DNA of 64,000 bases from an uncultured SAR86 cluster bacterium (lineage in GTDB: Bacteria > Pseudomonadota > Gammaproteobacteria > Magnimaribacterales > D2472). Below the pieces are notes generated by a model. It was given only the letters and a program-made list of their open reading frames with translations. It did not search any database and was not told the origin of the DNA. The position numbers and the translations under genes are program-made. The stretch's first letter is position 1. Every line of letters begins with the position of its first letter. Below are positions 41,733 to 54,836 of the stretch, one piece after another. The stretch spans positions 81,536-145,535 of the forward strand of contig CACKEY010000004.1 of NCBI GenBank assembly GCA_902599315.1, in the 5' to 3' direction.

Positions 41733-44700
41733 TTATTCCTCGGTTTCTTGTAATTCTTGTCTTAATGCTGCTTCAATATCATCCTCAGATAGCATTGATT
41801 CAGTTGAATCGCTAGCTTTCTTAGCCGCCATTTGATCATGGAACTCCATTCCAGTTCCAGCGGGTATCAATCTTCCAACAACAACATTCTCTTTCAAACC
41901 TCTTAAGTAATCAATTTTACCTGTTACGGATGCCTCAGTAAGAACACGGGTAGTTTCTTGGAAAGATGCAGCAGAAATAAATGAATTAGTAGTAAGTGAA
42001 GCTTTAGTGATTCCAAGTAATACTCTTTCAAAACGTGCAGGCTCTTTTTTTGCAGAAACAGCTTTAGTATTTTCTTCAATTAGCTCAGCATACTCAACTT
42101 GGTCGCCCTGAATAAACTTAGTATCTGCACCATCAACAATTAATGCCTTTCTAAGCATTTGACGTAAAATGGTTTCAATATGTTTATCATTGATAAGAAC
42201 TCCTTGAAGTCTGTAGACGTCCTGAATTTCATTAACTATAAAATTAGTTAATTGAGGAATTCCTCTTAAACGCAGAATGTCATGAGGGCTCAGTGGCCCA
42301 TCAGAAATAATGTCACCTTTTTCTATTCTCTCGCCCTCAAAAACTGTGAGAATTCTGTGTTTAGGAATTAGCATCTCAATATTTTGAGTTTTCTTAGTTG
42401 CCCCATCAGGAGTGATGACAAGCCTAACCTTACCTTTAGTTTCTTTACCAAATGCTATGATTCCACTTTCTTCAGCAAGCACTGCTGCGTCTTTTGGCTT
42501 TCGTGCCTCAAAAAGATCTGCAACCCGTGGAAGGCCACCAGTAATATCTTTGGTTTTAGATCCTTCAAGTGGGATCCTTGCTAGGACTTCTCCTGCATGT
42601 AACTTCTTGCCATCTTTTAGATTAACTAAGGCTTTAGATGGTAATGAATAATTTGCAGGCGTTTTATGCTCGCCCAATGGAACTGGCTTACCTTTTGAAT
42701 CAACCAAAGCAATAGATGGAACTTTATCTTTTCCTGCAGAAGGTCTCTCAGCGACATCAATAACTTCAATGCTGCTAAGTCCAGTCAATTCATCTGTTTT
42801 TGAACGCACAGTTACGCCGTCATCTATGTCAGTAAATTGAACAATGCCCTCAACTTCACTAATGATTGGACGAGTGTAAGGATCCCAACCAGCAATTTTT
42901 AGGCCTGGCTCAACATTAGTTTGATCCTTTACAAATAAAGTAGCTCCATAAATTATTTTATGCTGCTCTATCAATTTACCCTTTTCATCAATTAAAGTAA
43001 CTTGGCTATTTCTTGAAACAACAACTTCTTGTTTATCTTTATTTGTTACAGTCTTAATGTCTGAAGAAAAGTTAATCATTCCAGCATTATTGACAACAAT
43101 TGCATTATCTTCAGATGAACTTGATGCAGCTCCGCCGATATGGAAAGTACGCATGGTTAATTGAGTTCCAGGCTCACCAATTGATTGAGCAGCTACAACT
43201 CCAACAGCTTCTCCTCGATGTACTAAGTGACCTCTAGCCAAATCTCTACCGTAGCACTTAGCACAGACACCATAACTTGCTTCACATGTCATTGGTGATC
43301 TAACCTTTAAGGATGATATGTTTAGTTCATCAATTTTCTTAATCGATTCTTCATCAATGAGATGGCCAATTGAATACACTTCCTCTCCATCCGAATTAAA
43401 AATTGGCTCTGCAATGACCCTGCCCAATATTCTTTCTGTAAGTGGCTGAATGATATCTCCACCCTCGACAATAGATGAAACTACGATTGATTGATCAGTG
43501 CCACAATCATCCATTACAACAACTGAATCCATAGCAACATCACAAAGCCTTCTAGTTAGATAGCCTGAATTAGCTGTTTTCAAAGCTGTATCAGCAAGTC
43601 CTTTTCTCGCTCCGTGAGTGGATATAAAGTATTGAAGTACAGATAAACCTTCTCTAAAATTTGCAGTGATTGGAGTCTCAATAATAGATCCATCTGGCTT
43701 AGACATTAGACCTCTCATGCCTGAAAGCTGTCTTATCTGAGCAGGCGAACCCCTAGCTCCAGAGTCAGCATATATAAATACAGAATTAAATGAAGCCTGA
43801 TCAACTTCTTTGCCCTCATTATCTGAGACTTGATCAGTGCTAATTTTTGTCATCATAGCCTTAGCAACTTTCTCATTTGCACGAGACCAGATATCAATTA
43901 CTTTGTTATATCGCTCACCTTGAGTTACAAGGCCAGATTCATATTGAGATTCAATAGATTTTACCTCCTTTTCAGCTGCATCAATTATGGATGGTTTTTC
44001 CTCAGGAATGACAAAGTCGTCAACACCAATCGAAGATCCAGATCTAGTTGAATGCTCAAAGCCAAGATACATTAGTTGATCAGCAAAAATAACAGTATCT
44101 TTGAGTCCAGCCTTTCTATAAGAAATATCAATTAAATTAGAAACAGATTTCTTATCTAATGTTTTGTTTACATTGTCAAAACCAACCTCAATAGGTGTAA
44201 TTCTCCAAACCAATACTCTGCCAACAGTAGTGTCTTCTAAAAAAGTACCTTTATCAGCATTAGTTATCCTAACTCTGATATTTGCATGTATATCTATAGT
44301 TTCCGATTCATACGCTCTTAGCACCTCATCAGGATTGCTAAAAACCCTTCCATCTCCCTTTACATTAACTTTATCTCGAGTCATATAGTAAAGACCCAAT
44401 ACAATATCTTGAGTAGGATTGATTATTGGCTCTCCATTGGCTGGCGATAAAATATTATTTGTTGACATCATAAGAGCACGGGCTTCAAGTTGAGCCTCAA
44501 TAGAAAGAGGAACGTGAACAGCCATCTGGTCACCATCAAAGTCAGCATTAAAAGCTACACAAACTAATGGATGTAATTGAATTGCTTTACCTTCAACTAG
44601 CAAAGGTTCAAATGCTTGAATTCCCAGTCTATGAAGTGTAGGAGCTCTATTTAAAAGAATTGGGTGCTCTCTGATTACCTCTTCTAAAATCTCCCAAACC

Positions 44701-45914
44701 TCAGGAGTTTCTCTTTCTACAAGTTTTTTAGCTGCTTTTATAGTTGTAGCAAGTTCATTTTGCTCAAGTTTTCCATATACATAAGGTTTGAATAATTCAA
44801 GAGCCATTTTTTTCGGAAGTCCGCACTGATGTAATTTCAAATCGGGGCCCGCAACTATTACTGATCTACCTGAATAATCAACACGTTTTCCTAGCAAGTT
44901 TTGTCTGAATCTTCCACCCTTACCTTTAATCATATCTGCAAGAGATTTCAATGGTCGCTTATTAGTTCCAGTAATCACTCTTCCTCTTCGTCCATTATCT
45001 AAAAGGGCATCAACACTTTCTTGAAGCATTCTCTTTTCATTTCTGACGATAATATCTGGAGCACTTAACTCCAGCAGACGTTTTAGTCTGTTATTTCTAT
45101 TAATTACTCTTCTGTATAGATCGTTTAAATCTGAGGTAGCAAATCTGCCTCCCTCCAAAGGAACCAAAGGTCTTAAATCAGGAGGTAATACTGGCAGTAC
45201 ATTCATGATCATCCACTCTGGCTTATTTCCAGATTCGTTGAATGCTTCGAGAAGTTTCAATCTTTTAGATAATTTTTTCAGCTTAGTCTCTGAATTAGTT
45301 TGAGGAACTTCCTCGCGTATGATTCTAATTTCCTCTTCTAAATCAAGTTCCTGTAGCAACATCTGAACCGCTTCAGCACCCATAGAAGCTGTAAATTCAT
45401 CACCATACTCGTCAAATGCCTCCACAAATTCTTCTTCAGTTAAAATTTGACATTTTTCTAAATCTGTTAAGCCAGGGTCAGTGACAATGTAACTTTCGAA
45501 ATATAAAACTCTTTCAATCTCTCTTAAAGTAATGTCTAAAAGCAAACCTATTCTTGATGGAAGTGATTTTAAAAACCATATGTGAGCAACAGGAGCAGCA
45601 AGCTCTATATGCCCCATTCTTTCTCTTCTTACTTTTGCTAAAGTAACTTCAACTCCACACTTCTCGCATACAACACCACGATGCTTCATACGCTTATACT
45701 TGCCACAAACACATTCATAATCTTTTACTGGTCCAAAAATCTTTGCGCAAAAAAGGCCGTCTCTCTCTGGTTTAAAAGTACGATAATTTATTGTTTCAGG
45801 CTTCTTAACTTCACCAAATGACCATGATCTGACCATCTGAGGAGAAGCTAGCCCAGCAGTAATTGAAGAAAAATCTTCTTGCTTTGTCTTTAACGAATTT
45901 AGTAAATCTTTCAA
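41733..45914 (-). CDS. rpoC: RNA polymerase beta' subunit
   Basis: 1393 residues. The N-terminal zinc finger ([20 protein letters not shown], about 70-89), the catalytic [12 protein letters not shown] (about 459-470) and the second zinc site ([19 protein letters not shown], about 815-905 in parts) are all present. It completes the polymerase core with RpoB, 9 bp upstream, and RpoA at 25824. Confidence 0.98.
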   Translation of the reverse strand: MKDLLNSLKTKQEDFSSITAGLASPQMVRSWSFGEVKKPETINYRTFKPERDGLFCAKIFGPVKDYECVCGKYKRMKHRGVVCEKCGVEVTLAKVRRERMGHIELAAPVAHIWFLKSLPSRIGLLLDITLREIERVLYFESYIVTDPGLTDLEKCQILTEEEFVEAFDEYGDEFTASMGAEAVQMLLQELDLEEEIRIIREEVPQTNSETKLKKLSKRLKLLEAFNESGNKPEWMIMNVLPVLPPDLRPLVPLEGGRFATSDLNDLYRRVINRNNRLKRLLELSAPDIIVRNEKRMLQESVDALLDNGRRGRVITGTNKRPLKSLADMIKGKGGRFRQNLLGKRVDYSGRSVIVAGPDLKLHQCGLPKKMALELFKPYVYGKLEQNELATTIKAAKKLVERETPEVWEILEEVIREHPILLNRAPTLHRLGIQAFEPLLVEGKAIQLHPLVCVAFNADFDGDQMAVHVPLSIEAQLEARALMMSTNNILSPANGEPIINPTQDIVLGLYYMTRDKVNVKGDGRVFSNPDEVLRAYESETIDIHANIRVRITNADKGTFLEDTTVGRVLVWRITPIEVGFDNVNKTLDKKSVSNLIDISYRKAGLKDTVIFADQLMYLGFEHSTRSGSSIGVDDFVIPEEKPSIIDAAEKEVKSIESQYESGLVTQGERYNKVIDIWSRANEKVAKAMMTKISTDQVSDNEGKEVDQASFNSVFIYADSGARGSPAQIRQLSGMRGLMSKPDGSIIETPITANFREGLSVLQYFISTHGARKGLADTALKTANSGYLTRRLCDVAMDSVVVMDDCGTDQSIVVSSIVEGGDIIQPLTERILGRVIAEPIFNSDGEEVYSIGHLIDEESIKKIDELNISSLKVRSPMTCEASYGVCAKCYGRDLARGHLVHRGEAVGVVAAQSIGEPGTQLTMRTFHIGGAASSSSEDNAIVVNNAGMINFSSDIKTVTNKDKQEVVVSRNSQVTLIDEKGKLIEQHKIIYGATLFVKDQTNVEPGLKIAGWDPYTRPIISEVEGIVQFTDIDDGVTVRSKTDELTGLSSIEVIDVAERPSAGKDKVPSIALVDSKGKPVPLGEHKTPANYSLPSKALVNLKDGKKLHAGEVLARIPLEGSKTKDITGGLPRVADLFEARKPKDAAVLAEESGIIAFGKETKGKVRLVITPDGATKKTQNIEMLIPKHRILTVFEGERIEKGDIISDGPLSPHDILRLRGIPQLTNFIVNEIQDVYRLQGVLINDKHIETILRQMLRKALIVDGADTKFIQGDQVEYAELIEENTKAVSAKKEPARFERVLLGITKASLTTNSFISAASFQETTRVLTEASVTGKIDYLRGLKENVVVGRLIPAGTGMEFHDQMAAKKASDSTESMLSEDDIEAALRQELQETEE

Positions 45915-45923
45915 TTATTTCTC

Positions 45924-48900
45924 CTAATTTTCAGAATCAAGTTCTAAGTTAATACCAAGTGATCGAATCTCTTTTGTGAGGACATTAAATGACTCGGGAA
46001 TATTTGCATCCATTTCGTAGTTACCATCTACAATATTTTTATACATTTTTGTTCGCCCAGGCACATCATCTGATTTAACCGTTAGCATCTCTTGAAGAGT
46101 ATATGATGCTCCATAAGCTTCCAGTGCCCAAACTTCCATCTCACCAAATCTCTGCCCACCAAATTGAGCTTTACCTCCAAGGGGTTGCTGCGTAACTAGA
46201 CTATATGAGCCTGTGGAACGAGCATGCATTTTATCGTCAACTAAATGATTTAATTTGATCATATACATGTAGCCAACTGTTACGGGTCGCTCAAATTGTC
46301 TGCCGGTTCTACCATCAAAAAGAGTTAATTGACCTGACTCAGGAAGATCAGCAAGCTTTAGTAACTCTTTAATCTCAAGTTCTTTGGCTCCATCAAACAC
46401 AGGAGTTGCAATTGGCAAACCATCAGTTAAGTTGTTTGCAAGAGATTGTATTTCAGAATTATTCAATAAATTAAGATCCTCTTTTATTGTTGCATTTTTG
46501 TTATACAAAATATCTAGATATTTTTTAAGTTCATCAGCCTTTGCTTTTTCTTTTAGCATTTTATTAATTTTTTCACCTATGCCCTTTGCAGCTGAACCCA
46601 TATGAGTCTCAAGAATTTGACCAACATTCATTCGAGATGGAACACCCAAAGGATTCAAAACTATGTCGACTGGCTTTCCGTCAATATCATATGGCATATC
46701 TTCAATTGGCATAATTTCGGATATAACACCTTTGTTGCCATGTCTTCCAGCCATCTTGTCTCCTGGCTGAATCCTTCTTTTAACAGCTAAGTAAACTTTG
46801 ACAATTTTAATAACTCCTGGAGCCAAATCGTGCCCACGGGTAATTTTTTGTTTTTTCTCATCAAAAGTTTCTTGAATATCTTTTAAATATTCTTTTAACG
46901 CATTCTCGGTGCTTTCAATTTTGTTATTTACAGTATCGTCAGATGTTCTTATAGAGAGAATATCATCAAGATTAAGACCTGATAAATCCTCAGCCGAAAC
47001 AATCGAACCCCTTTTGAGACCTGAAGCCTTAGATATCTTAGAGCCTTTAATAATTTCAATTAAACGAATTCTTGTTGCGTCGTTAATTATTTTTATTTGA
47101 TCATCAGAATCTTTTTTGGCAACAGATAAATGGTCGTCTTCAATTGACTGGGTTCTCTGATCTTTCTCCATACCATCTCTTGTGAAGACTTCAACACCTA
47201 TAACGGTACCATTTATACTTGAAGGCACTCTCAAAGAAGTATCTTTAACATCAGAAGCTTTTTCCCCGAAAATTGCACGTAATAATTTTTCTTCAGGGGA
47301 CAATTGAGTTTCACCCTTTGGAGTAATTTTACCAACTAATATATCTCCAGCCTTGACCTCGGCACCAACATAAACCATGCCACAATCATCAAGTTTTCCA
47401 AGTGACCCCTCTCCTACATTTGGTATGTCAGCAGTGATTTCCTCTGAACCCAATTTTGTATCCCTAGAGATACATGTTAATTCTTGAATATGAATAGAAG
47501 TAAATCTGTCTTCCCTAGAGACTTTTTCAGACATTAAAATTGAATCTTCAAAGTTATAACCATTCCATGGCATAAATGCTATTCGAATATTCTGACCCAA
47601 TGCTAATTCACCATTATCTACAGAAGGCCCGTCAGCTAAAATGTCACCAAATTTAATTTTATCTCCAACAGACACAAGTGGTCTTTGGTTAATACAAGTA
47701 TTTTGATTAGATCTAGTGAATTTTGTAAGGTTGTAAATGTCTACAGCATTATTTGAATTTTTAGCATCAGTAACTCGAACAACTATTCTTGCAGCATCAA
47801 CATTTTCAACAACACCATTATTTTTTGCAACAACACAAACGCCCGAATCGCCAGCAACAATAGTTTCAAAACCAGTTCCTACAAGAGGCTTTTCAGGTTT
47901 TAAAACTGGAACAGCTTGTCTCATCATGTTTGATCCCATAAGAGCTCTATTGGCATCATCATGCTCTAGAAAAGGTATTAAGGATGCTGCAACAGAAACA
48001 ACCTGCTGCGGAGCAACATCCATTAAATCAATTCTTTCGGGGCTCATCAATGCTGAATCACTCTTGTGTCGAACTGGAACAAGATCATCAACAAACTTGC
48101 CTGATTTGTCTAATGCGGCATTTGCCTGGGCGATTATATGCTCTCCCTCGTCAATTGCTGAAAGAAAAATAATTTCGTTAGTGACCTTTCCTTTAACAAC
48201 TTTTCTGTATGGGCTCTCAATAAATCCGAAACTATTAGTTTTTGAATAGCACGCAAATGAATTGATCAATCCAATATTTGGCCCCTCAGGAGTTTCAATT
48301 GGACATAACCTTCCGTAATGAGTTGGATGAACGTCTCTTACTTCAAAACCTGCTCGCTCCCTTGTTAGCCCGCCAGGTCCAAGCGCTGAAACTCTTCGCT
48401 TGTGAGTAATTTCAGATAAAGGATTATTTTGATCCATAAATTGGGATAGCTGACTAGATCCAAAAAATTCTTTAATTGCTGCTGTTACAGGTTTTGCATT
48501 GATAAGATCCTGAGGGCCTAGCTCATCAGCTTCAGCCATACTTAGTCTTTCTCTTACTGCTCTTTCAACCCTAATTAATCCAACTCTGAATTGATTAGCG
48601 GTCATTTCTCCAACAGATCTCACCCTTCTATTACCCAAGTGGTCAATATCGTCAACAGTATCGTGCCCATCTCTGATAGAAACAATACCTTTCATAACGC
48701 TTAAGATATCATTGAGATCTAAAATACCAGGAGACTCCTTTATGTCATCTATCTTTAATCTACGATTGAATTTCATTCTACCAACTTCAGAGAGATCGTA
48801 ACGTTCGTTGTTAAAGAACAAATTTTGAAATAATTGTTCAGCTGAATCCTTAGTTGGGGGCTCACCAGGCCTCATCATTCTATAAATCTCAACTAATGCC

Positions 48901-49994
48901 TCTAGTCTATTTGAGGTAGGATCAGCTCTAAGAGTAGTCGATATATATGGCCCCTTATCAAGCTCATTAATATATAAAGTATGAATTTCAGAAATATTTG
49001 AGTCCCTTAAAGAGTCAATAATAGCTTGATCAATTTCTGTATTTGAAGAAACTAGAACTTCTCCAGTCTCTTTATTGAAAACATCTCTAGCAATAACTTT
49101 GCCGATTAAAAAATCGTCCGCAACTTTGAGTAAAGTTATTTTAGCTTGCTCAAGTTCACGCACATGTCTTGCAGTAATTCTCTTATTCGCTTCAACAACT
49201 ACTTTTGATTTAACTTTAAGATCAACTGGTAAAGTTTGACCTCTTAATCTAGATGGGATTAATTCTATACTAACTCCAGCTTTTTCGATTTGAACAGAAT
49301 CAACTTCATAAAAATTTTGCAGGATTTCTTCCGTGCCCATGTCCATGGCTTTTAAAATAATGGTCGCTGGGATTTTCCTTCTTCTATCTATTCGGCAAAA
49401 TAAATTATCTTTCGGATCAAATTCAAAATCTAACCATGAACCTCTATAAGGAATGATTCGAGCAGAATAAAGCACTTTACCAGATGAATGTGTTTTTCCT
49501 TTATCATGATCAAAAAAAACACCAGGAGATCTATGGAGTTGATTGACCACAACTCTTTCGGTTCCATTTATAACAAACGAGCCGTTTTCTGTCATTAATG
49601 GGACCTCGCCCATAAAGACTTCGCCCTCTTTTACATCTTTAACTTCTTGGAAATTTGTATCTCGATCATAAATTACCAATCTTACAACTATTCGCAGAGG
49701 AGCCGAGTAACTTAGTCCTTGAATTAAGCACTCTTGAACTGAATAAACTGGTTTTCCTAATTCATATGAAACATATTCAAGGGCAGCATTTCCAGAAACG
49801 CTTGTAATAGGAAAAAGAGTTCGAAAAACTTCTTCAAGCCCCTTATTCTCTCTTGCACCTGCCTCAACATGCTGTTGAAGGAATTGTGAGTAAGATTCTA
49901 GCTGGGTCTCTATTAATTTAGGAAGTTCCATTACCTTTGGAAGTCTTCCGAAGTTTTTTCTTATTCTTCTTTTTTCTGTATAGCTATATGACAT
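45924..49994 (-). CDS. rpoB: RNA polymerase beta subunit
   Basis: 1356 residues. The rifampicin-pocket block ([20 protein letters not shown] followed by [13 protein letters not shown]) and [14 protein letters not shown] near the active site are intact. The usual rplL-rpoB-rpoC order is kept; the gap to rplL is 34 bp, without the attenuator known from the longer E. coli spacer. Confidence 0.98.
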   Translation of the reverse strand: MSYSYTEKRRIRKNFGRLPKVMELPKLIETQLESYSQFLQQHVEAGARENKGLEEVFRTLFPITSVSGNAALEYVSYELGKPVYSVQECLIQGLSYSAPLRIVVRLVIYDRDTNFQEVKDVKEGEVFMGEVPLMTENGSFVINGTERVVVNQLHRSPGVFFDHDKGKTHSSGKVLYSARIIPYRGSWLDFEFDPKDNLFCRIDRRRKIPATIILKAMDMGTEEILQNFYEVDSVQIEKAGVSIELIPSRLRGQTLPVDLKVKSKVVVEANKRITARHVRELEQAKITLLKVADDFLIGKVIARDVFNKETGEVLVSSNTEIDQAIIDSLRDSNISEIHTLYINELDKGPYISTTLRADPTSNRLEALVEIYRMMRPGEPPTKDSAEQLFQNLFFNNERYDLSEVGRMKFNRRLKIDDIKESPGILDLNDILSVMKGIVSIRDGHDTVDDIDHLGNRRVRSVGEMTANQFRVGLIRVERAVRERLSMAEADELGPQDLINAKPVTAAIKEFFGSSQLSQFMDQNNPLSEITHKRRVSALGPGGLTRERAGFEVRDVHPTHYGRLCPIETPEGPNIGLINSFACYSKTNSFGFIESPYRKVVKGKVTNEIIFLSAIDEGEHIIAQANAALDKSGKFVDDLVPVRHKSDSALMSPERIDLMDVAPQQVVSVAASLIPFLEHDDANRALMGSNMMRQAVPVLKPEKPLVGTGFETIVAGDSGVCVVAKNNGVVENVDAARIVVRVTDAKNSNNAVDIYNLTKFTRSNQNTCINQRPLVSVGDKIKFGDILADGPSVDNGELALGQNIRIAFMPWNGYNFEDSILMSEKVSREDRFTSIHIQELTCISRDTKLGSEEITADIPNVGEGSLGKLDDCGMVYVGAEVKAGDILVGKITPKGETQLSPEEKLLRAIFGEKASDVKDTSLRVPSSINGTVIGVEVFTRDGMEKDQRTQSIEDDHLSVAKKDSDDQIKIINDATRIRLIEIIKGSKISKASGLKRGSIVSAEDLSGLNLDDILSIRTSDDTVNNKIESTENALKEYLKDIQETFDEKKQKITRGHDLAPGVIKIVKVYLAVKRRIQPGDKMAGRHGNKGVISEIMPIEDMPYDIDGKPVDIVLNPLGVPSRMNVGQILETHMGSAAKGIGEKINKMLKEKAKADELKKYLDILYNKNATIKEDLNLLNNSEIQSLANNLTDGLPIATPVFDGAKELEIKELLKLADLPESGQLTLFDGRTGRQFERPVTVGYMYMIKLNHLVDDKMHARSTGSYSLVTQQPLGGKAQFGGQRFGEMEVWALEAYGASYTLQEMLTVKSDDVPGRTKMYKNIVDGNYEMDANIPESFNVLTKEIRSLGINLELDSEN

Positions 49995-50028
49995 ATGTCG
50001 CCCTTTAAAAAATGTTTATATTGAAAGA

Positions 50029-50409
50029 TTATTTAAGCTCTGCCGTTGCTCCTGCTTCAGTCAATTGCTTAAGCATTTCTTCAGCATCAGCTTTCTTAAC
50101 AGCTTCTTTTAAAGTGTTAGGAGCTCCATCTACTAAATCCTTAGCTTCTTTCAATCCGAGTCCCGTAATAGCACGAACTGCTTTAATTACTTGTACTTTT
50201 TGATCACCTGCAGCCGTTAAGACTACATCAAAGTCATCCTTCTCTTCAGCAACTTCACCAGCATCACCGCCAGCAGCAACAGGAGCAGCAGCTACAGCGG
50301 CAGCTGCAGTTACACCAAATTTCTCCTCAATTGCTGAAATTAGTTCGACTAAGTCCATAACGGACATTTCTTCTATCGCGCTTAGAATATCATCTTTAGA
50401 TATTGCCAT
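50029..50409 (-). CDS. rplL: 50S ribosomal protein L7/L12
   Basis: 126 residues. An N-terminal dimerisation domain, an Ala-rich hinge ([20 protein letters not shown], about 34-53) and the C-terminal factor-binding domain ([20 protein letters not shown]) form the stalk protein. It follows rplJ, its L10 partner, after 15 bp. Confidence 0.98.
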   Translation of the reverse strand: MAISKDDILSAIEEMSVMDLVELISAIEEKFGVTAAAAVAAAPVAAGGDAGEVAEEKDDFDVVLTAAGDQKVQVIKAVRAITGLGLKEAKDLVDGAPNTLKEAVKKADAEEMLKQLTEAGATAELK

Positions 50410-50424
50410 TTTTTTCTCCTAGAT

Positions 50425-50955
50425 TTAGGCGTTAGCCTGTTTGTTGTCTCGAACTGCAGCAAGAACCCTGGCTAATTTACTCGGCACTTCGTTGAGAAGT
50501 GTTGCAAATTTTCCAATAGGCGCTTGAAGTACCGCAGCGATTAAAGTTAGCGCCTCTTCTCGTGATGGTAAAGATGCAAGAACATCAATTTGTGATCCAT
50601 CAAGAAGTTGCCCTTCTACTACTAAAGCTTTGATCTCGAGTGCTTCAAAGTTTTTAGCATAAGTTTTTAACATCTTCGCTGCTGCACCTGGCTCAGCATA
50701 TGAGAAAGCAAAAAGTGAGGGACCTGTTAACACTTCATCAGTACAACCAAAGTCAGTGCCTTCAAATGCCAATTTTGCAAGAGAGTTTTTAATAACCTGA
50801 ATGTGAACTCCAGATTCTGTTCCTTGTTTTCTAATTTCAGTTAACTCAGAAACCTTAAGGCCTCTTGCGTCTGAAATCACAAGCGAAGAAGCAGAAGCTG
50901 AAACTTCCTTAACTTCTTGAACTATTCTCTCTTTATCTTCTCTAGCTAACGCCAC
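50425..50955 (-). CDS. rplJ: 50S ribosomal protein L10
   Basis: 176 residues. The GTG at 50955 follows AGGAG at the expected distance and gives the family start MALAREDKERIVQEVKEV. L10 anchors L7/L12 dimers and, with them, represses translation of rplJL by binding its leader in E. coli. Confidence 0.96.
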   Translation of the reverse strand: MALAREDKERIVQEVKEVSASASSLVISDARGLKVSELTEIRKQGTESGVHIQVIKNSLAKLAFEGTDFGCTDEVLTGPSLFAFSYAEPGAAAKMLKTYAKNFEALEIKALVVEGQLLDGSQIDVLASLPSREEALTLIAAVLQAPIGKFATLLNEVPSKLARVLAAVRDNKQANA

Positions 50956-51107
50956 AGCAATTCTCCTATTAATGCCTTTCGGCTAATCGGTGACAAACCG
51001 CCTACGCAATTTGAACACCACCTACGTAGGAAATTAAGCTTTCGCACCTACGGTCTTTGACGGCTGCGTTTAACGCAACAATCTAGGATCAAAAGAGACC
51101 CTAAAAC
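50956..51107 (-). promoter_or_regulatory. L10 leader in the rplA-rplJ spacer
   Basis: The 152-bp gap is far larger than its neighbours and is rich in stem-forming segments, such as GTAGGTGCGAAAGC, CCTACGTAGGTGGTG and GCCGAAAGGC on the minus strand. The position matches the autoregulatory L10(L12)4-binding leader of rplJ mRNA. Structure and binding were not computed. Confidence 0.75.
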
Positions 51108-51803
51108 TTATATAACCAATGATGCAGGGGCAACTTTTACTCCTGGCCCCATAGTACTGCTCAAAGCAACACTTCGAATATATGCACCTTTAGCAGAAGC
51201 AGGCTTCAACTTCTTTACTTCTTCAAGCATAGCTGCTGCATTTTCTTGGATTTGGGTAGATGAAAATGAAACTTTGCCTATACATCCATGTAATATTCCA
51301 TTTTTATCAGTTCTAAAACGTACTTGACCTGATTTAGCGTTATTAATTGCTTCACCAACTTTCTCAGTGACTGTTCCTGTTTTTGGGTTAGGCATAAGGC
51401 CTTTTGGACCAAGAACCTGACCCAATTGACCAACAATTTTCATGGCCGCTTGTGAAGAAATTACCACATCTACATCAACTTCTTCTTTTTTAAATTTCTC
51501 TGCTAAATCCTCCATTCCAACAAAGTCTGCGCCTGCGTCGTTAGCATCCTTCGCTTGATCACCATCAGCAAATACTGCAACGATAACTGTCTTACCTAGA
51601 GAGTGGGGAAGCGTGATTGCACCTCTAACATTCTGATCGGATTTTCCTGAATCAATTCCTAATCTTAGAGCTATATCTACAGACTCATCAAAGTTATTGG
51701 ATTTGACTGATTGAAATATATTCATAGCCTCCTCAAGAGAATACGTATTTTCAGGATCAAGAAGTTCTAATAGTTGTTTTTTCTTTTTAGTAAGCTTAGT
51801 CAT
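51108..51803 (-). CDS. rplA: 50S ribosomal protein L1
   Basis: 231 residues. [20 protein letters not shown] and the [20 protein letters not shown] block are L1 signatures. L1 forms the E-site stalk. Its stop precedes the L10 leader. Its start shares one base with the rplK stop. Confidence 0.97.
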   Translation of the reverse strand: MTKLTKKKKQLLELLDPENTYSLEEAMNIFQSVKSNNFDESVDIALRLGIDSGKSDQNVRGAITLPHSLGKTVIVAVFADGDQAKDANDAGADFVGMEDLAEKFKKEEVDVDVVISSQAAMKIVGQLGQVLGPKGLMPNPKTGTVTEKVGEAINNAKSGQVRFRTDKNGILHGCIGKVSFSSTQIQENAAAMLEEVKKLKPASAKGAYIRSVALSSTMGPGVKVAPASLVI

Positions 51804-52228
51804 TATTTAACTTCTACTCCCATGCTTCGTGCAGTTCCAGCAATAATTTTAACTGCCTGATCCATATCATTTGCATTTAAATCTTTTTGTTTTGCATTAA
51901 CAATCTCTTCCAATTGAGCTCTTGTAATTGAGCCAACTTTTTCTCTATTTGGCTCGCCGCTCCCCTTACTAATTCCAGCAGCCTTTTTTATGAGCACTGA
52001 AGCTGGAGCTGACTTAACCTGAAATGTAAATGATTTATCTTCATAGACAGTTATAACAACTGGAAGTGGCAAACCTTTCTCCATATTTTGAGTTTCAGCA
52101 TTAAATGCATTACAAAAATCCATAATATTTACAGCTGCTTGGCCAAGAGCTGGTCCGACAGGAGGACTAGGATTTGCTGCACCTGCAGGAATCTGAAGTT
52201 TTAAAATTGTTGCAACCTTTTTTGCCAT
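51803..52228 (-). CDS. rplK: 50S ribosomal protein L11
   Basis: 141 residues. [20 protein letters not shown] and the C-terminal [14 protein letters not shown] are typical. It is part of the GTPase-associated centre. It shares one base with the nusG stop, leaving no leader for the L1 repression known in E. coli. Confidence 0.97.
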   Translation of the reverse strand: MAKKVATILKLQIPAGAANPSPPVGPALGQAAVNIMDFCNAFNAETQNMEKGLPLPVVITVYEDKSFTFQVKSAPASVLIKKAAGISKGSGEPNREKVGSITRAQLEEIVNAKQKDLNANDMDQAVKIIAGTARSMGVEVK

Positions 52229-52755
52229 TATGTTTTCTCTATTTGTATAAAATCTAATTGAACAGGTGTAGATCTTCCAAGAATTTGAACAGAGACTTTT
52301 ACACTACTTCTTTCATAGTCAACTTCTTCAACGATCCCGTTAAAATCATTAAATGGTCCGTCACAAACTCTTATTACCTCCCCGGGTTCAAATAGTGTTT
52401 TAGGTCTTGGGGCTTCTTCCCCAACCTCAATTCTATTAATAATATTATCAACATCGCTTTTAGAGATAGGAGATGGCTTATCTTTTTTGCCGCCAACAAA
52501 TGTGCTGACTCTTGGAGTATGCTTTACTAATTGCCAAGTATCATCATTCATTTCCATCTCAATTAGAATGTAGCCTGGGAAAAATTTACGCTCTGTTTTT
52601 TTCTTTGCACCACTCTTTAACTCCACAACTGACTCGGTTGGAACTAAAATTTCACCGAACTGATCTTTTAACCCTGCAAGCTCAATTCGCTCTTCTATTG
52701 CAGCTTTTACCTTAAGCTCATATCCAGAATATGCCATTATTACGTACCAATTCAC
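52228..52755 (-). CDS. nusG: NusG transcription elongation factor
   Basis: 175 residues from the GTG at 52755 ([20 protein letters not shown]), the family start. The NGN domain is followed by a KOW motif ([20 protein letters not shown], about 123-142). It links polymerase to ribosomal S10 or Rho. It lies 7 bp after secE. Confidence 0.96.
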   Translation of the reverse strand: MNWYVIMAYSGYELKVKAAIEERIELAGLKDQFGEILVPTESVVELKSGAKKKTERKFFPGYILIEMEMNDDTWQLVKHTPRVSTFVGGKKDKPSPISKSDVDNIINRIEVGEEAPRPKTLFEPGEVIRVCDGPFNDFNGIVEEVDYERSSVKVSVQILGRSTPVQLDFIQIEKT

Positions 52756-52762
52756 TTTATCA

Positions 52763-53125
52763 CTATCCTAAAATTAATTTTGTAAGCCAACTTAAAAGAG
52801 ATTCAAGTGCCCAGAAAAACAAACAAAGAACAACAATGGAACCAAAAACAACCATAAAGGTTTGAGTTGTTTCCATCCTTGTTGGCCACACAACTCTTCT
52901 CATTTCTGTTCTTGACTCTCTCATCAAGGAAACAGCACTTTTTCCAAATAAAGTAGTTGCAAGAATAATAGTTGCAAGAATAAAAAGGGCTACAACTGCA
53001 AGAACCCTGTATAAAAAAGCCACCTCTGTGTAATAACTGTTACCAACTATAGCGGCAGAGAAGATACTAATGGACAAAAGCCATTTGATCTTATCGGCAA
53101 TATTTGATGCTTTACCCTTTGCCAT
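52763..53125 (-). CDS. secE: SecE, translocase subunit (three-helix form)
   Basis: 120 residues with three hydrophobic helices (about 12-30, 35-55, 92-112), as in E. coli rather than the short one-helix type. The conserved amphipathic segment ESRTEMRRVVWPTRMETTQT (about 69-88) is present. It clamps SecY. Confidence 0.95.
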   Translation of the reverse strand: MAKGKASNIADKIKWLLSISIFSAAIVGNSYYTEVAFLYRVLAVVALFILATIILATTLFGKSAVSLMRESRTEMRRVVWPTRMETTQTFMVVFGSIVVLCLFFWALESLLSWLTKLILG

Positions 53126-53148
53126 ATTTTTTTCTTAAACCAGCTCCT

Positions 53149-53224
53149 TGGCAGGCCAGGAGGGACTTGAACCCCCAACCTACGGTTTTGGAGACCGTCG
53201 CTCTACCAGTTGAGCTACTGGCCT
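53149..53224 (-). tRNA. tRNA-Trp (CCA anticodon)
   Basis: 76 nt. Acceptor AGGCCAG pairs with CTGGCCT, discriminator G, CCA encoded. The anticodon loop reads CTCCAAA. D and T arms are complete. It stands between tuf and secE, the place of tRNA-Trp in many gammaproteobacteria. Confidence 0.97.
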
Positions 53225-53246
53225 AAATTTTCTCCTTTAAAGAGAC

Positions 53247-53272
53247 AAAAATGCCGAGCTTTAATCTCGGCA
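53247..53272 (-). terminator. Rho-independent terminator of tuf
   Basis: Minus strand: a 7-bp stem TGCCGAG/CTCGGCA (53252-53272) with a 7-base loop, followed by TTTTT (53247-53251), 19 bp after the tuf stop. Confidence 0.85.
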
Positions 53273-53290
53273 AAGTTGTACGGTTTTAAA

Positions 53291-54481
53291 TTACTTAATA
53301 ATCTTTGAGACTACGCCAGCTCCAACGGTTCTTCCGCCCTCTCTAATTGCAAACTTCAAACCTTCATCCATTGCAATTGGGGCAATAAGAGTAACTGTCA
53401 TCTTAATATTATCACCAGGCATAACCATCTCTACACCATCAGGTAAAACACAAGCACCAGTCACATCAGTAGTTCTAAAATAAAACTGTGGTCTATAATT
53501 GCTAAAGAAAGGTGTATGTCTTCCACCTTCTTCCTTACTAAGAACATATATCTCAGCTTCGAATTCTGTATGAGGATTGATAGATCCAGGAGCACTTAGT
53601 ACCTGTCCTCTCTCAACAGCATCTCTCTCAATACCTCTTAAAAGGACTCCACAGTTTTCACCTGCTCTTCCTTCATCAAGGGATTTTCTAAACATTTCAA
53701 CACCGGTACATGTTGTAGTGGTAGTATCAGAGATACCAACGATTTCTAATGGATCACCAGTTTTTACAATTCCGCTTTCAATTCTTCCAGTAACAACTGT
53801 TCCTCTTCCTGAAATTGTAAATACATCTTCTACGGGCATCAAGAATGGCTTATCTTCATCCCTTTCTGGAATTGGGACAAATGAGTCAAGGGCTTCAACA
53901 AGTTTGGTTACTGCGTCTACACCGATTTCGGAAGTATCACCCTCTAAAGCTTTTAATGCACTGCCCGTTATGATAGGTGTGTCATCACCAGGAAAGTCAT
54001 ATTCATCAAGGAGTTCTCTAATTTCCATTTCTACTAATTCTTGTAATTCAGCATCATCTACTTGATCAGCTTTGTTTAAGAAAACTACGATTTTTGGAAC
54101 GCCAACCTGGCGTGCTAACAAAATATGCTCCCTTGTTTGAGGCATTGGGCCATCTGCAGCACTAACAACTAGGATTGCTCCATCCATTTGAGCGGCACCT
54201 GTAATCATGTTCTTAACATAATCGGCATGGCCTGGACAATCAACATGCGCATAGTGTCTTTCAGTTGATACATACTCAACGTGAGATGTTGCAATAGTTA
54301 TTCCACGTTCTCTTTCTTCGGGAGCGTTATCAATTCCGTCAAATGCAACTGCTTCACCACCATAAACCTCAGCGCATACTTTTGTTAATGCCGCTGTAAG
54401 CGTAGTTTTTCCATGATCAACATGACCAATGGTTCCCACATTTACGTGGGGAAGCGTTCTTTCATATTTTTCTCTAGCCAT
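53291..54481 (-). CDS. tuf: Elongation factor Tu
   Basis: 396 residues. GTPase motifs [10 protein letters not shown] (about 19-28), DCPGHADYV and NKADQVDD are intact; domains II and III are complete. It brings aminoacyl-tRNA to the ribosome and is recharged by EF-Ts (5839). It is the only tuf in the window, and none follows fusA. It is preceded by tRNA-Thr and tRNA-Tyr on the same strand. Confidence 0.98.
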   Translation of the reverse strand: MAREKYERTLPHVNVGTIGHVDHGKTTLTAALTKVCAEVYGGEAVAFDGIDNAPEERERGITIATSHVEYVSTERHYAHVDCPGHADYVKNMITGAAQMDGAILVVSAADGPMPQTREHILLARQVGVPKIVVFLNKADQVDDAELQELVEMEIRELLDEYDFPGDDTPIITGSALKALEGDTSEIGVDAVTKLVEALDSFVPIPERDEDKPFLMPVEDVFTISGRGTVVTGRIESGIVKTGDPLEIVGISDTTTTTCTGVEMFRKSLDEGRAGENCGVLLRGIERDAVERGQVLSAPGSINPHTEFEAEIYVLSKEEGGRHTPFFSNYRPQFYFRTTDVTGACVLPDGVEMVMPGDNIKMTVTLIAPIAMDEGLKFAIREGGRTVGAGVVSKIIK

Positions 54482-54525
54482 TTCTTGCCTCTCTTTTTGA
54501 AATTAACTCTAAATTACCTATAAAG

Positions 54526-54600
54526 TGGAGCTCATAACCGGACTTGAACCGGTGACCTCTTACTTACCAAGCAAGTGCTCTACCGCTGAGCTATATGAGC
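54526..54600 (-). tRNA. tRNA-Thr (GGT anticodon)
   Basis: 75 nt. Acceptor GCTCATA/TATGAGC, anticodon loop TTGGTAA, discriminator T, CCA encoded. It lies 44 bp upstream of tuf, as thrT does before tufB in E. coli. Confidence 0.96.
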
Positions 54601-54692
54601 CCGAATTACAGTATCCAAATTTAAGGTGGCGTATTATCCCCTTAAAAATCGATAAACTCAACCTTTTTAACAGTAAATATTCTATTAAAAAA

Positions 54693-54777
54693 TGGTGGAG
54701 GAGGCTGGATTCGAACCAACGTACTCGTAGAGAACAGATTTACAGTCTGCCGCCTTTAACCACTCGGCCACTCCTCC
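54693..54777 (-). tRNA. tRNA-Tyr (GTA anticodon)
   Basis: 85 nt with a long variable arm, as expected for tRNA-Tyr. Acceptor GGAGGAG/CTCCTCC, anticodon loop CTGTAAA, discriminator A, CCA encoded. It is 92 bp upstream of tRNA-Thr(GGU); the tRNA-Gly between them in E. coli is absent. Confidence 0.96.
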
Positions 54778-54791
54778 ATTTCAAGGGTGCT

Positions 54792-54820
54792 ATTTTTGTT
54801 CTAGAATGAGGTGAAGTCAA
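54792..54820 (-). promoter_or_regulatory. Possible promoter of tRNA-Tyr/tRNA-Thr/tuf
   Basis: Minus strand TTGACT (54815-54820), 17-bp spacer, AAAAAT (54792-54797), 14 bp before tRNA-Tyr. Good -35, poor -10. Confidence 0.4.
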
Positions 54821-54836
54821 CTAGATTATTAATAAC